From Thermosediminibacteraceae bacterium (GTDB lineage Bacteria; Bacillota; Thermosediminibacteria; Thermosediminibacterales; Thermosediminibacteraceae), in assembly GCA_021890755.1 (NCBI GenBank), contig JAKKUQ010000006.1:1-64000 (forward strand): DNA of 64,000 nucleotides, read 5' to 3'. The notes under the pieces were generated by a model. It ran no database searches. It worked only from the letters and a program-made list of their open reading frames with translations, and had not been told where the DNA came from. Positions 24,917 to 33,506 of the stretch are shown here, piece after piece. The position numbers were made by a program, and so were the translations under genes. Position 1 is the first letter of the stretch; every line of letters begins with the position of its first letter.

Positions 24917-26668
24917 ATGGAAATGGTTACTTTGACTATAGACGGCGAAAAAGTTCAGGTCCCAAAAGGCACCACCATACTTGAGGCCGCCCGCAAGCTA
25001 GGTAAAAAGATTCCCACCCTCTGTTTTCTGAAGGGGATAAATGAAATCGGGGCGTGCAGGATGTGTGTGGTAGAAGTAAAGGGTGCCAGAGCACTTCAGG
25101 CTTCATGCGTTTATCCAGTATCGGAGGGAATGGAGGTATTCACCAATACCCCGGCGGTGAGGGAAGCAAGGAAAGTAACACTAGAACTTTTGCTATCCGA
25201 TCATAACATGGAATGCCCCACCTGCGTTAGAAACCTCAACTGCGAGCTTCAGAAGTTAGCCGAGGAACTGGGCATAAGGTCGATCCGCTTTACAGGTGAA
25301 AAACACAAGGCTATATACGATGATTTTTCACCATCTATAGTTAGGGATACTTCAAAATGCATCCTTTGCCGCCGCTGCGTGAGCACCTGCCACAATGTAC
25401 AGGGTGTGGGTGTAATTTCGCCCAACCACCGGGGATTTGAGACTACGATAGCTCCGGTCTATGACATGAGTTTGGCTGAAGTGGCATGCGTCAACTGCGG
25501 ACAGTGCATTTTGGCATGCCCGGTGGGAGCCTTAAAGGAAAAGGACGATACGGACAAAGTTTGGCAAGCACTGCAAGACCCGGAAAAACACGTAATCGTC
25601 CAGATTGCGCCGGCAGTCAGAGTATCCCTTGGAGAAGAGTTCGGGTTGGAAAGAGGCGCTATCGTAACTAAAAAAATTCCAGCAGCCCTGAGGAGATTGG
25701 GGTTTGACAGAGTATTCGACACCGATTTTGGAGCAGATCTTACCATAATGGAGGAAGGGCACGAGTTCATAGAAAGGCTTCAGAACGGTGGAAAGCTTCC
25801 GCTAATTACTTCCTGCAGCCCGGGTTGGATAAAGTTCTGTGAACACTACTATCCTGAATTTTTAGAGAACCTTTCCACATGCAAATCGCCGCAGCAGATG
25901 TTTGGCGCTGTTGCAAAAACTTATTACGCTCAAAAAATGGGAATAGATCCTTCAAAGATTTTTGTAGTATCAATCATGCCATGCACCGCCAAGAAGTTCG
26001 AATGCCAGCGGCCCGAAATGAGATCCAGCGGATACCAGGATGTGGATGTAGTGCTTACTACCCGGGAAATATCGAGGATGTTGAAGGAAGCGGGAATAAA
26101 CCTGGCGAGCCTACCCGATGAGGAATTCGACGATCCGTTAGGAATTTCGACTGGTGCTGGCGCTATTTTCGGTGCAACGGGTGGCGTTATGGAGGCAGCT
26201 TTGCGAACTGTCTACGAAGTATTGACTGGTCAAGAGCTTAAAAATTTAGATTTTACTGATGTCCGCGGCGTCGAAGGCATAAAAGAAGCAACGGTTGAAA
26301 TAAACGGCATGAAGATCAATGTAGCAGTTGCACACGGACTTGCGAATGCAAGGAAGCTTTTAGACAGAGTAAAAAATAAAGAAGCGACCTACCACTTTAT
26401 AGAGATAATGGGTTGTCCAGGCGGCTGCGTGGGTGGCGGCGGACAGCCTATCCTAAGCGCCGAAGAACGGTGGGAGCTGGATTACCGTAAGGTGCGCGGA
26501 GAGGCCATTTACGAAGTTGACCGCAATATGCCCTTGAGGAAATCCCATGAAAACCCGGCTGTGCAGCAGCTTTACAAAGAATTTTTAGGTAAACCTTTAA
26601 GCGAAAAATCTCATGAACTTTTGCACACTCATTATACTCCACGACCAAAGTATCCCGAAGCTGAATAA
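24917..26668 (+). CDS. hydA: Bifurcating [FeFe] hydrogenase catalytic subunit HydA
   Basis: This 583-residue catalytic subunit has a [2Fe-2S] domain (CFLKGINEIGACRMC), a His-Cys cluster site (HNMECPTC), two [4Fe-4S] sites (CILCRRC, CVNCGQCILACP), the H-cluster domain and a C-terminal small-subunit domain. H-cluster motifs are L1 TSCSPGW near residue 297, L2 IMPCTAKKFE and L3 EIMGCPGGCVGG. In L1 the residue before Pro is Ser where many enzymes have Cys. AGGGGAGG precedes the ATG. A strong terminator follows, closing the rex-hyd operon. Confidence 0.95.
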   Translation: MEMVTLTIDGEKVQVPKGTTILEAARKLGKKIPTLCFLKGINEIGACRMCVVEVKGARALQASCVYPVSEGMEVFTNTPAVREARKVTLELLLSDHNMECPTCVRNLNCELQKLAEELGIRSIRFTGEKHKAIYDDFSPSIVRDTSKCILCRRCVSTCHNVQGVGVISPNHRGFETTIAPVYDMSLAEVACVNCGQCILACPVGALKEKDDTDKVWQALQDPEKHVIVQIAPAVRVSLGEEFGLERGAIVTKKIPAALRRLGFDRVFDTDFGADLTIMEEGHEFIERLQNGGKLPLITSCSPGWIKFCEHYYPEFLENLSTCKSPQQMFGAVAKTYYAQKMGIDPSKIFVVSIMPCTAKKFECQRPEMRSSGYQDVDVVLTTREISRMLKEAGINLASLPDEEFDDPLGISTGAGAIFGATGGVMEAALRTVYEVLTGQELKNLDFTDVRGVEGIKEATVEINGMKINVAVAHGLANARKLLDRVKNKEATYHFIEIMGCPGGCVGGGGQPILSAEERWELDYRKVRGEAIYEVDRNMPLRKSHENPAVQQLYKEFLGKPLSEKSHELLHTHYTPRPKYPEAE

Positions 26669-26670
26669 GA

Positions 26671-26706
26671 AATAGGCCCGGGAGAATTTTCCCCGGGCCT
26701 ATTTTT
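26671..26706 (+). terminator. Terminator after hydA
   Basis: AATAGGCCCGGG pairs with CCCGGGCCTATT (26671-26682 with 26692-26703), then TTT. It marks the end of the hydrogenase operon. Confidence 0.9.
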
Positions 26707-26821
26707 GTCATTTCTAAGGGTTGAGCTCTGGGTAAATTTGCTATCGATTTAATATAAAAAATTATCAGTATAAACTCAACACGTGTCAATTATATAAATT
26801 ATTGTAGAAAAAAGTGTACTT

Positions 26822-26851
26822 TTGATGTATAATGTTGATGAGCGGTATAAT
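26822..26851 (+). promoter_or_regulatory. Candidate promoter of the rnf operon
   Basis: TTGATG (26822-26827), 18-base spacer, TATAAT (26846-26851). A second TATAAT lies at 26828-26833. A leader of about 100 A/T-rich bases follows before rnfC; I found no Rex-type palindrome in it. Confidence 0.5.
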
Positions 26852-26959
26852 ATATACTTTATGCACTTGTAGAAAATTATTTTTTTGTGCTTAAAGGGTT
26901 TTAAAAAAAAATGTCGAATTATTATTAGGTTTTTCTCATACCGGAGGGAGAGGTGAAGC

Positions 26960-28276
26960 ATGTTAAAAACTTTTAGTGGAGGCATTCATCCTCCGTATAA
27001 TAAAGAATTGACAAAACACAAACCAGTAGAAAAAGCAAAATTGCCTCAAAAAGTCATCATCCCGATGAGCCAGCATGTGGGTGCCCCCTGCGAACCGGTG
27101 GTAAAAGTGGGGGATTATGTCAAAGTGGGGCAGAAAATAGGCGAAGCCAAAGCCTTTGTATCGGCCCCCATCCACGCTAGCGTCTCCGGGAAGGTGGTGG
27201 CGGTCGAACCACGGCCCCATGCCAGTGGTGCACCTGTCATGTCTGTGGTAATAGAGTCCGATGGTATGGATGAGGTGTACGAAGGCGTAAAGCCCCCTAA
27301 ATCCCTTGACGAATTGACGCCCGATGAGATAAAAAATCTCATTCGAGATGCGGGGATTGTTGGAATGGGCGGCGCCGGTTTTCCAACCCAGGTAAAACTT
27401 TCGCCACCACCCGGTAAGACAATTGACACGATTATTGTAAATGGCGCAGAATGCGAACCCTACCTTACTGCAGACCACCGGCTTATGGTGGAAAGACCCG
27501 ATGACGTGGTGCTAGGCCTTCGAGCAATAATGAAGGCAACGGGAGTAAAAAGAGCTTATATAGGCATTGAGGATAACAAGCCGGATGCCATTGAAGCTAT
27601 GAAAGAGGCAGTTAAAGGCTTTAATGGCATAGAAGTCGTTCCACTTGCTACTAAGTACCCTCAGGGTGGTGAAAAGCAGCTCATCTACGCTATAACCGGG
27701 AGAGAGGTGCCGTCCGGAGGGCTCCCCATGGACGTGCACGTTATCGTTGACAACGCGGGAACCTGTGCCGCCATCGCCAACGTGCTGAAGACCGGTATGC
27801 CGCTGATAGAGAGGATAACCACGGTAACCGGCGCCGGTGTCAAGGAACCCAAAAACCTGCTTGTGAGAATAGGGACTCCCGTAGAGGAACTCATAGAACA
27901 GTGCGGTGGATTTAACGGCGAACCGGGGAAGGTTATCATGGGCGGGCCGATGATGGGGATTTCCCAGGCTCAGCTAGAAGTACCGGTAATGAAAGGTACT
28001 TCGGGAGTTTTGGTACTTCAAAAATCTGAAGTAAAAACCAATGAACCCATGCCGTGCATAAGATGCGCACGGTGCGTGGATGCATGTCCCATTCGTCTGT
28101 TACCTACTTACCTAGGAAAATTTGCCGAAAGAGGTATGTGGGACGAAGCCGAGCGGTACCACGCGCTGGATTGCATCGAATGCGGCTGCTGTGCCTACGT
28201 TTGTCCGGCTAATATTCCGCTCACCCAACTTATTAGGCTTGCCAAGAACCGTATATTGGCTTCTAAAAAGAAATAA
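26960..28276 (+). CDS. rnfC: Rnf complex subunit RnfC
   Basis: RnfC is the peripheral NADH/flavin-binding subunit of the ferredoxin:NAD+ oxidoreductase that pumps Na+ or H+. The 438-residue protein has an N-terminal barrel-sandwich region (HVGAPCEPVVKVGDYVKVGQ), the NuoF-like core (GMGGAGFPTQVKL near residue 136, NGAECEPYLTADHRLM) and a C-terminal pair of [4Fe-4S] motifs (CIRCARCVDACP, CIECGCCAYVCP). GGAGGGAGAGGTG precedes the ATG. It heads the operon rnfCDGEAB. Confidence 0.96.
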   Translation: MLKTFSGGIHPPYNKELTKHKPVEKAKLPQKVIIPMSQHVGAPCEPVVKVGDYVKVGQKIGEAKAFVSAPIHASVSGKVVAVEPRPHASGAPVMSVVIESDGMDEVYEGVKPPKSLDELTPDEIKNLIRDAGIVGMGGAGFPTQVKLSPPPGKTIDTIIVNGAECEPYLTADHRLMVERPDDVVLGLRAIMKATGVKRAYIGIEDNKPDAIEAMKEAVKGFNGIEVVPLATKYPQGGEKQLIYAITGREVPSGGLPMDVHVIVDNAGTCAAIANVLKTGMPLIERITTVTGAGVKEPKNLLVRIGTPVEELIEQCGGFNGEPGKVIMGGPMMGISQAQLEVPVMKGTSGVLVLQKSEVKTNEPMPCIRCARCVDACPIRLLPTYLGKFAERGMWDEAERYHALDCIECGCCAYVCPANIPLTQLIRLAKNRILASKKK

Positions 28277-28348
28277 GAACTAATATAGTTTTATTGCAAG
28301 ACTTTAAGGTAGCATTTTGCCAAAAAACCGAGTCAGGAGGTCTTTCCA

Positions 28349-29272
28349 ATGGGAGAATATAGATTTTTAATCTCATCGTCCCCGCACATCCACTCAGGGG
28401 AAAGCGTACAGAGGATAATGTTCAGCGTAGCCGGAGCTCTCCTTTTACCGACAATAGCGGGAGTTTACTTTTTCGGATATCGAGCACTGATACTTGTGGT
28501 AACCACTACTCTGGCGGCGGTACTCACCGAAGCTATCTTCCAGAAACTGCGTGGCAAACCGGTTACCGTATGGGATGGCAGCGCCATTGTAACGGGGATG
28601 CTTTTAGCTTTAAACCTGCCGCCGGGTCTACCACTTTGGATGGCTGTGGTCGGATCCGTAATATCTATAGCCCTGGGCAAGATGATTTACGGAGGATTGG
28701 GTACAAACCCTTTCAACCCGGCACTGGTGGGGCGTGTATTTCTAACTGTGACTTTCCCCGTGCAGATGACTACATGGATCAACCCGGTAGACGGGACTAC
28801 TGGGGCTACGCCTCTTGCCTTAATGAAAATGCAAGGGATACCCACCGACTATGTCAGGCTTTTCATCGGCAATGTGGGAGGCTGCATAGGTGAGACCTCC
28901 GCCATAGCTATTCTGCTAGGCGGTCTTTACCTGATCTATAGGGGATACGTTGATTGGAGAATTCCGGCGAGTTACCTTGGCACGGTGGCAGTTTTATCTT
29001 TTATCCTCGGAGGAGACCCAATATTCCACCTTCTGGCCGGAGGTTTGATGCTGGGAGCTTTCTTTATGGCTACCGACATGGTGACAACTCCAGTGACGAA
29101 GCTGGGAAGGATAATCTTTGGCATTGGAGCGGGAATTTTTGTAGTGCTCATCAGGTTTTACGGAGGGTATCCAGAGGGTGTATCCTTCTCGATTCTGTTG
29201 ATGAATGCCTTCACTCCTATAATAAACAGACTTACGGTTCCCAGGATTTACGGGGAGGTGAAGACCAGATGA
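28349..29272 (+). CDS. rnfD: Rnf complex subunit RnfD
   Basis: RnfD is an integral membrane subunit carrying covalent FMN. The 307-residue protein has about ten hydrophobic segments. The flavinylation motif is in DGTTGATPLALMK near residue 153 (TGAT), the probable ApbE target. GTCAGGAGGT precedes the ATG. The stop TGA overlaps the rnfG start by ATGA. Confidence 0.95.
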   Translation: MGEYRFLISSSPHIHSGESVQRIMFSVAGALLLPTIAGVYFFGYRALILVVTTTLAAVLTEAIFQKLRGKPVTVWDGSAIVTGMLLALNLPPGLPLWMAVVGSVISIALGKMIYGGLGTNPFNPALVGRVFLTVTFPVQMTTWINPVDGTTGATPLALMKMQGIPTDYVRLFIGNVGGCIGETSAIAILLGGLYLIYRGYVDWRIPASYLGTVAVLSFILGGDPIFHLLAGGLMLGAFFMATDMVTTPVTKLGRIIFGIGAGIFVVLIRFYGGYPEGVSFSILLMNAFTPIINRLTVPRIYGEVKTR

Positions 29273-29811
29273 ACCAGTACACTAGGATGATAGTGGTCCT
29301 TTTGATATTTTCGGTATTATCCGGTGCGGTACTTGCTTTTTCCTACGAGCTAGCCAACCCTAAAATTCAAGAACAGGCTCAGAAAAACCTAGAGGCCTCC
29401 ATAAAAAATGTACTGCCGGGCATAACAAAATACGAGCAAGTGGAAAAAGAGGGCCTGACCTTTTACATCGGGCTTGACGATCAGGGGAACAAAAAGGGGA
29501 TTGCTTTCAAAGCAACAGGACAGGGGTTTGGTGGTCCCATCGAGATGATGGTGGGATACGACCCAAAAGAAGGAAAACTTACCGGACTTCAAATCCTTTC
29601 AATGGCGGAAACTCCGGGCCTCGGTGCTAGAATCCAGGAGCCGACTTTTACGGATCAATTCAAGGGTAAGTCCGTAAATGATCCGTTCGAACCGAAAAAG
29701 GACGTTCAGGTAATTACTGGTGCGACCATATCACCGGCTGGAGTGGCCAGCGGGATAAAATCTGCCCTGGAAAAGGTTACTAAGATATATCCGGTGGGAG
29801 GTGACTATTGA
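29269..29811 (+). CDS. rnfG: Rnf complex subunit RnfG
   Basis: RnfG is an extracytoplasmic FMN-binding subunit, 180 residues, with one N-terminal membrane anchor (MIVVLLIFSVLSGAVLAF). The covalent FMN site is the Thr in ITGATISP near residue 156, a target for ApbE. The start is the ATG at 29269, overlapping the rnfD stop, with GGGGAGGTG upstream. The reading frame is open much farther upstream, but that part lies inside rnfD in another frame and should not be included. Confidence 0.95.
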   Translation: MNQYTRMIVVLLIFSVLSGAVLAFSYELANPKIQEQAQKNLEASIKNVLPGITKYEQVEKEGLTFYIGLDDQGNKKGIAFKATGQGFGGPIEMMVGYDPKEGKLTGLQILSMAETPGLGARIQEPTFTDQFKGKSVNDPFEPKKDVQVITGATISPAGVASGIKSALEKVTKIYPVGGDY

Positions 29812-30425
29812 TGTACCAGCTGGTTAAAGATTTCTTCAATGGATTGTGGAACGAAAACCCCACCTTTAAGATGATAATAGGTATGTGCCCCACGCTGGCG
29901 GTTACCACAGCTGCTATGAATGGCATAGCCATGGGGCTCGCTACTACCTTTGTCCTTGTGTTTTCAAGTCTTCTTATCTCACTGCTCAGGAATTTTATCC
30001 CGGCTAAGGTCAGGATACCTTGCTATATAATCGTCATAGCCACGTTCGTTACCGTGGTAGACCTTTTCATGGCGGGATATTTTCCGGCAATGTATAAAAT
30101 CCTGGGCCTTTACATTCCACTGATCGTGGTAAACTGTATAATAATGGCGAGAGCTGAAGCATTTGCCTCTAAAGTAACACCAATGAGAGCAATCGCGGAT
30201 GCCTTGGGCATGGGCTTAGGTTTCACGTGGGCTATCACTCTGATAGGTGCGGTAAGGGAACTTATGGGATCCGGTACTCTATTCGGCTTCCCGGTGTTCG
30301 GTGAAAACGTAACTCGCTGGGTTATAATGCTCCTTCCTCCGGGTGCTTTTATAACTATGGGCGTATTGCTCGGAATAATGAACCTACTTACGCGTAGAGG
30401 CGTCAAGAATACCCAATGCCATTGA
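29811..30425 (+). CDS. rnfE: Rnf complex subunit RnfE
   Basis: RnfE is a six-segment membrane subunit that, with RnfA, forms the pseudo-symmetric core holding a [2Fe-2S] cluster. The family cysteines are in GMCPTLAVTTA (about residue 25) and VVNCIIMARAEAFA (about residue 108). The ATG shares its A with the rnfG stop. Length 204 residues is typical. It is 15 bases from rnfA. Confidence 0.94.
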   Translation: MYQLVKDFFNGLWNENPTFKMIIGMCPTLAVTTAAMNGIAMGLATTFVLVFSSLLISLLRNFIPAKVRIPCYIIVIATFVTVVDLFMAGYFPAMYKILGLYIPLIVVNCIIMARAEAFASKVTPMRAIADALGMGLGFTWAITLIGAVRELMGSGTLFGFPVFGENVTRWVIMLLPPGAFITMGVLLGIMNLLTRRGVKNTQCH

Positions 30426-30440
30426 TAGGGGGAGAATCGG

Positions 30441-31025
30441 ATGAAGGAACTGTTGCTTATTATAGCAGGATCCGTGCTGGTCAACAACTTTGTCCTCTCC
30501 AGATTCCTGGGAGAGTGTCCGTTTTTAGGGGTTTCTAAAAAACTAGAGACCGCAATAAGTATGGGTTTTGCTACAACCTTTGTGCTTACGATGACCTCTG
30601 TGGCGACGTATTTCATACAGTTTTACATTCTGGAGCCCTTTGGACTATCCCGGTTTTTACAGATAGTATCTTTTATCCTTGTGATAGCATCCTTGGTACA
30701 GCTGGTGGAAATGGTCATCTTAAAGACTAGCCCCGCCCTTTATAAGGCGCTGGGCATTTATCTTCCGCTTATTACCACTAACTGCGCGGTGCTGGGTCTT
30801 GCCCTTTTGATTGCTATAAAGCGCTACAATCTCATACAGAGTATTGCTTTCGGTCTCGGGGCAGGTATCGGCTTTACGCTGGCAATGGCTTTAATGGCGG
30901 GAATCAGAGAGGAAATGGAGTTCGGCGATGTGCCTGAAGCTTTGCGGGGAGTTGCCATAGTTTTGATTACAGCCGGACTTTTGTCCATGGCATTCCTCGG
31001 ATTTTCCGGCTTAATTCCGATGTAG
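30441..31025 (+). CDS. rnfA: Rnf complex subunit RnfA
   Basis: RnfA is the membrane partner of RnfE, 194 residues. It carries LSRFLGECPFLGVSK near residue 20 and LPLITTNCAVLG near residue 108, whose cysteines bind the intramembrane iron-sulfur cluster, and six hydrophobic segments. GATAGGGGGAG precedes the ATG. Confidence 0.95.
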   Translation: MKELLLIIAGSVLVNNFVLSRFLGECPFLGVSKKLETAISMGFATTFVLTMTSVATYFIQFYILEPFGLSRFLQIVSFILVIASLVQLVEMVILKTSPALYKALGIYLPLITTNCAVLGLALLIAIKRYNLIQSIAFGLGAGIGFTLAMALMAGIREEMEFGDVPEALRGVAIVLITAGLLSMAFLGFSGLIPM

Positions 31026-31049
31026 CAGCTTTCTAGAGGAGGTGAAATT

Positions 31050-32087
31050 ATGGCTAGCGTGATGCTTGTTTCGCTTCTTAGCATGGGAGGGCTGAGTCTT
31101 CTTTTGGGGGCAGGGCTTGCCTATGCTTCGAAGAAATTTGCCGTGGAGACGGATCCCAGGGTTGATGCCATTAATGAGGTGCTGCCTGGAGCAAACTGTG
31201 GTGCTTGCGGTTATCCAGGCTGTTCGGGTCTTGCAGGAGCGATAGTAGAAGGAAAAGCGCCGGTCAATGCCTGCCTGGTAGGCGGCCCTGCTGTGGCAAA
31301 AAAAATTTCCGAAATTATGGGAGTCTCAGATACAGGTGCATCAGTGGAGAGAAAAATTGCCCGGGTCCTGTGCCAGGGAGGAAAAACAGAGGCTAAGCTA
31401 AAAGCTGAGTATTACGGCGTAAAATCCTGCAGAGCCGCGTCCATGGTAAACGGTGGCCCCAAGGGGTGTCCCTTCGGATGTATCGGATTCGGGGACTGCG
31501 CAAAGGTTTGCCCTGTGGGTGCCATTACCATGAGTGAGAACGGGCTGCCCGTAATAGACGAAGAAAAATGCACCGGCTGCGGGCTTTGCGCGAAGGAATG
31601 CCCCAAGTTTGTGATAACGCTTACTTCGGTGAAAAATGAAGTGCACGTTCGCTGCAGAGCTACTTTGAAGGCTAAGGACACAAGGGACGTGTGTAAGGTG
31701 GGCTGCATCGCCTGCAAGCAGTGTGAAAAGGCTTGTCCCTTTGATGCCATCCACGTGGTGAACAACGTGGCGATAATAGATTACGAAAAGTGCCGCAACT
31801 GCATGAAGTGCGTTGAAAAGTGCCCGACCAAGGCGATTACCTCGGCCTTTGCCAAAAGGAAGAAGGCAGTCATCAATGACAACTGCATCGGGTGCACCAT
31901 CTGCGCCAAAAACTGCCCGGTGAATGCCATATCGGGCGAGGTCAAGAAAAAACACGAGGTCAATGAGGAGCTCTGCATAGGCTGCAGCATCTGTGCGGAA
32001 AAGTGCCCCAAGAATGCAATAGCGATGGTCCGAGGTGAATGCGACATAAAAACCGGTAGCTTCAGCGCATGCTCTGTGGTAAAATAG
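31050..32087 (+). CDS. rnfB: Rnf complex subunit RnfB (extended polyferredoxin)
   Basis: RnfB accepts electrons from ferredoxin. The 345-residue protein has an N-terminal membrane anchor, the Fer4_21 cluster (NCGACGYPGCSG) and then a long run of four-cysteine motifs: CPFGCIGFGDCAKVCP, CTGCGLCAKECP, CIACKQCEKACP, CRNCMKCVEKCP, CIGCTICAKNCP and CIGCSICAEKCP. That suggests about seven [4Fe-4S] clusters, at the long end for this family. AGAGGAGGTG precedes the ATG. A terminator follows at 32094. Confidence 0.94.
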   Translation: MASVMLVSLLSMGGLSLLLGAGLAYASKKFAVETDPRVDAINEVLPGANCGACGYPGCSGLAGAIVEGKAPVNACLVGGPAVAKKISEIMGVSDTGASVERKIARVLCQGGKTEAKLKAEYYGVKSCRAASMVNGGPKGCPFGCIGFGDCAKVCPVGAITMSENGLPVIDEEKCTGCGLCAKECPKFVITLTSVKNEVHVRCRATLKAKDTRDVCKVGCIACKQCEKACPFDAIHVVNNVAIIDYEKCRNCMKCVEKCPTKAITSAFAKRKKAVINDNCIGCTICAKNCPVNAISGEVKKKHEVNEELCIGCSICAEKCPKNAIAMVRGECDIKTGSFSACSVVK

Positions 32088-32093
32088 ACTTTA

Positions 32094-32122
32094 AAAAGCG
32101 GGAGGATAAACCTCCCGCTTTT
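32094..32122 (+). terminator. Terminator after rnfB
   Basis: AAAAGCGGGAGG (32094-32105) pairs with CCTCCCGCTTTT (32111-32122) around an ATAAA loop. Confidence 0.88.
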
Positions 32123-32212
32123 GCTTTCCGGGTGATTTTGCCATCCGGGTTTTATTTTTTTTATTTATGAGGGAAATGACCACGCAAGTTCCTTTTTTTT
32201 TGCTACCGAATT

Positions 32213-32839
32213 TTACTCTTTGTTGGGAGACGCTATGATCATTTTGAAAATATCGCTGGCCAGGTTTTCCGAGTATTCTATCTTCATTCCTGACCTCAAT
32301 ATATTTTCTATTGTGTTTCTATTTATATTATCGCCGATTAAAAACCTAGGCAAGGGATTTAAAAAATCCATAAGAAGGCCAAAAAGAGGCTTTTCGCTCC
32401 TTACGTGTTCTAGAAAAAGAATTTTGCCTTCGGGTTTTGTAACCCTCCGCAATTCTTTAAGGCCCTGGATGGGATCCGGAACCGTGCAGAAGACGAAAGT
32501 AGATACCACTGTATCGAAGGTGTCATCTTCAAACTGCAGTTTCTCGATATCCATTTCCATTATCTTTACAGCTAATCCGAGTCTTTCAGCTCGCTTCTTT
32601 GCCTTTCCTAGCATAATAGGGCTAAAGTCTATAGCTGTGATGTCGGCTCCCGGTGGATAAAATTCCATATTGTTGCCGGTTCCAACGCCCACTTCCAAAA
32701 TTTTGCCCGAGGTTCGCTCCCAGAGCCTTTTCCTCCATTTCCTCAACGTATGCCCGAAAAGCCCTTCCATTACCAGATCATAATAGGGGGCGTACCTATC
32801 AAATTTGTGCTTTATCGATTCCTTCAGCGACCTGTTCAT
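32213..32839 (-). CDS. Class I SAM-dependent methyltransferase
   Basis: This 208-residue Rossmann-fold methyltransferase has motif I ILEVGVGTGNNMEFYP near residue 45, then DITAIDFSPIML, DIEKLQFEDDTFDTVVSTF and LKELRRVTKPEGKILFLEHV. It resembles the UbiE/phosphatidylethanolamine N-methyltransferase group. The substrate cannot be read from sequence, and an anaerobe with no visible quinone genes here does not favour quinone methylation. It is alone, with its own promoter (32886-32915). Confidence 0.85.
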   Translation of the reverse strand: MNRSLKESIKHKFDRYAPYYDLVMEGLFGHTLRKWRKRLWERTSGKILEVGVGTGNNMEFYPPGADITAIDFSPIMLGKAKKRAERLGLAVKIMEMDIEKLQFEDDTFDTVVSTFVFCTVPDPIQGLKELRRVTKPEGKILFLEHVRSEKPLFGLLMDFLNPLPRFLIGDNINRNTIENILRSGMKIEYSENLASDIFKMIIASPNKE

Positions 32840-32885
32840 TAGAAAAAACTCCCTTTATGTTCCCTGTTTTTAATATGCATAATTG

Positions 32886-32915
32886 ATTATAAAACTATCT
32901 TTGATTAGCGGTCAA
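32886..32915 (-). promoter_or_regulatory. Promoter of the methyltransferase gene
   Basis: On the minus strand TTGACC (32915-32910), 18-base spacer and TATAAT (32891-32886). Confidence 0.65.
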
Positions 32916-32980
32916 CATATGCGTTTTTATATCTTTGTCTCTTAATTTGTGAGGAATTTATGAAAATTCACTGAAAACGG

Positions 32981-33009
32981 TTGACTTCATAATTTGTCTA
33001 GATTAAAAT
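32981..33009 (+). promoter_or_regulatory. Promoter upstream of the degenerate ccdA-like locus
   Basis: TTGACT (32981-32986), 17-base spacer, TAAAAT (33004-33009). A CsoR-like site lies about 20 bases downstream. Confidence 0.65.
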
Positions 33010-33029
33010 AAAAAGCAGAGATAACCCAA

Positions 33030-33042
33030 ACCCCGTAGGGGT
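33030..33042 (+). promoter_or_regulatory. CsoR-like operator A
   Basis: ACCCC-GTA-GGGGT, a perfect 5-bp palindrome with a 3-base centre, continues as GGGGTATAT. It shares the core of the three other sites at 35652, 35852 and 38430 and is placed downstream of a sigma-A promoter. Confidence 0.6.
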
Positions 33043-33062
33043 ATATGCAAGTAGGTGATTTT

Positions 33063-33190
33063 ATGAATAAAAATAATTGGGGTCTATCCACATTTTATTA
33101 ATGTCGTTGTGCTGCGTTTTTATGCTCATAGCGGTAGCATTTTTGGGAAGGAAGCTCGGTGTATCTACTAATATTTTAAGTTACGCATAA
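33063..33190 (+). pseudogene. Frameshifted small membrane protein gene
   Basis: An ATG at 33063 behind AAGTAGGTGAT begins MNKNNWGLST and stops after 12 codons. One base back, an overlapping frame continues through LLMSLCCVFMLIAVAFLG to a stop at 33188-33190. Joined, they give a single-span membrane protein of about 40 residues with a broken frame. It stands under promoter 32981 and operator A. Confidence 0.5.
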
Positions 33191-33506
33191 ATACGGCACC
33201 TGGCTAGTGGTCTTAGCTTTGATTCTTGCGGCATTAGCTTTTTTTCGAGCTATGACCGCTGCCGGTCAGGGAATGATGTTGATGTTTATCTTTTCCATAG
33301 GACTTTCAATACCATATCTTGCGCTGGCTTTAGCTTTTGAAAGATATTTTGATAAATTGAAGGCTTTTATGAAGACCAGAACTCCGCAGATAGTACTGGG
33401 GGCTACAATGGTAATTTTGGGAGTCACAATATTGACCGGCAACTTTACAAAGATAAAGCGAATTTTATACAAGATTCTGCCGTGCAGGTTGCCCGTAGGC
33501 ATGTAA
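33191..33506 (+). pseudogene. 5'-truncated CcdA/DsbD-type membrane protein
   Basis: The sequence matches the C-terminal half of a cytochrome-c-biogenesis CcdA/DsbD membrane protein: GTWLVVLALILAALAF, then MFIFSIGLSIPYLALALAFERY and GATMVILGVTILTGNF. The usual N-terminal half with its first reactive cysteine is absent, and the frame hits a stop just upstream of the conserved block. A GTG at 33207 could start a 99-residue product, but no ribosome binding site supports it. A decayed thiol-relay gene is most likely. Confidence 0.65.

Noticed and set aside
28954-29268. Long upstream extension of the rnfG frame
   Set aside because: It lies inside rnfD in a different frame. RnfG homologues start at the membrane anchor, matching the ATG at 29269 that overlaps the rnfD stop.
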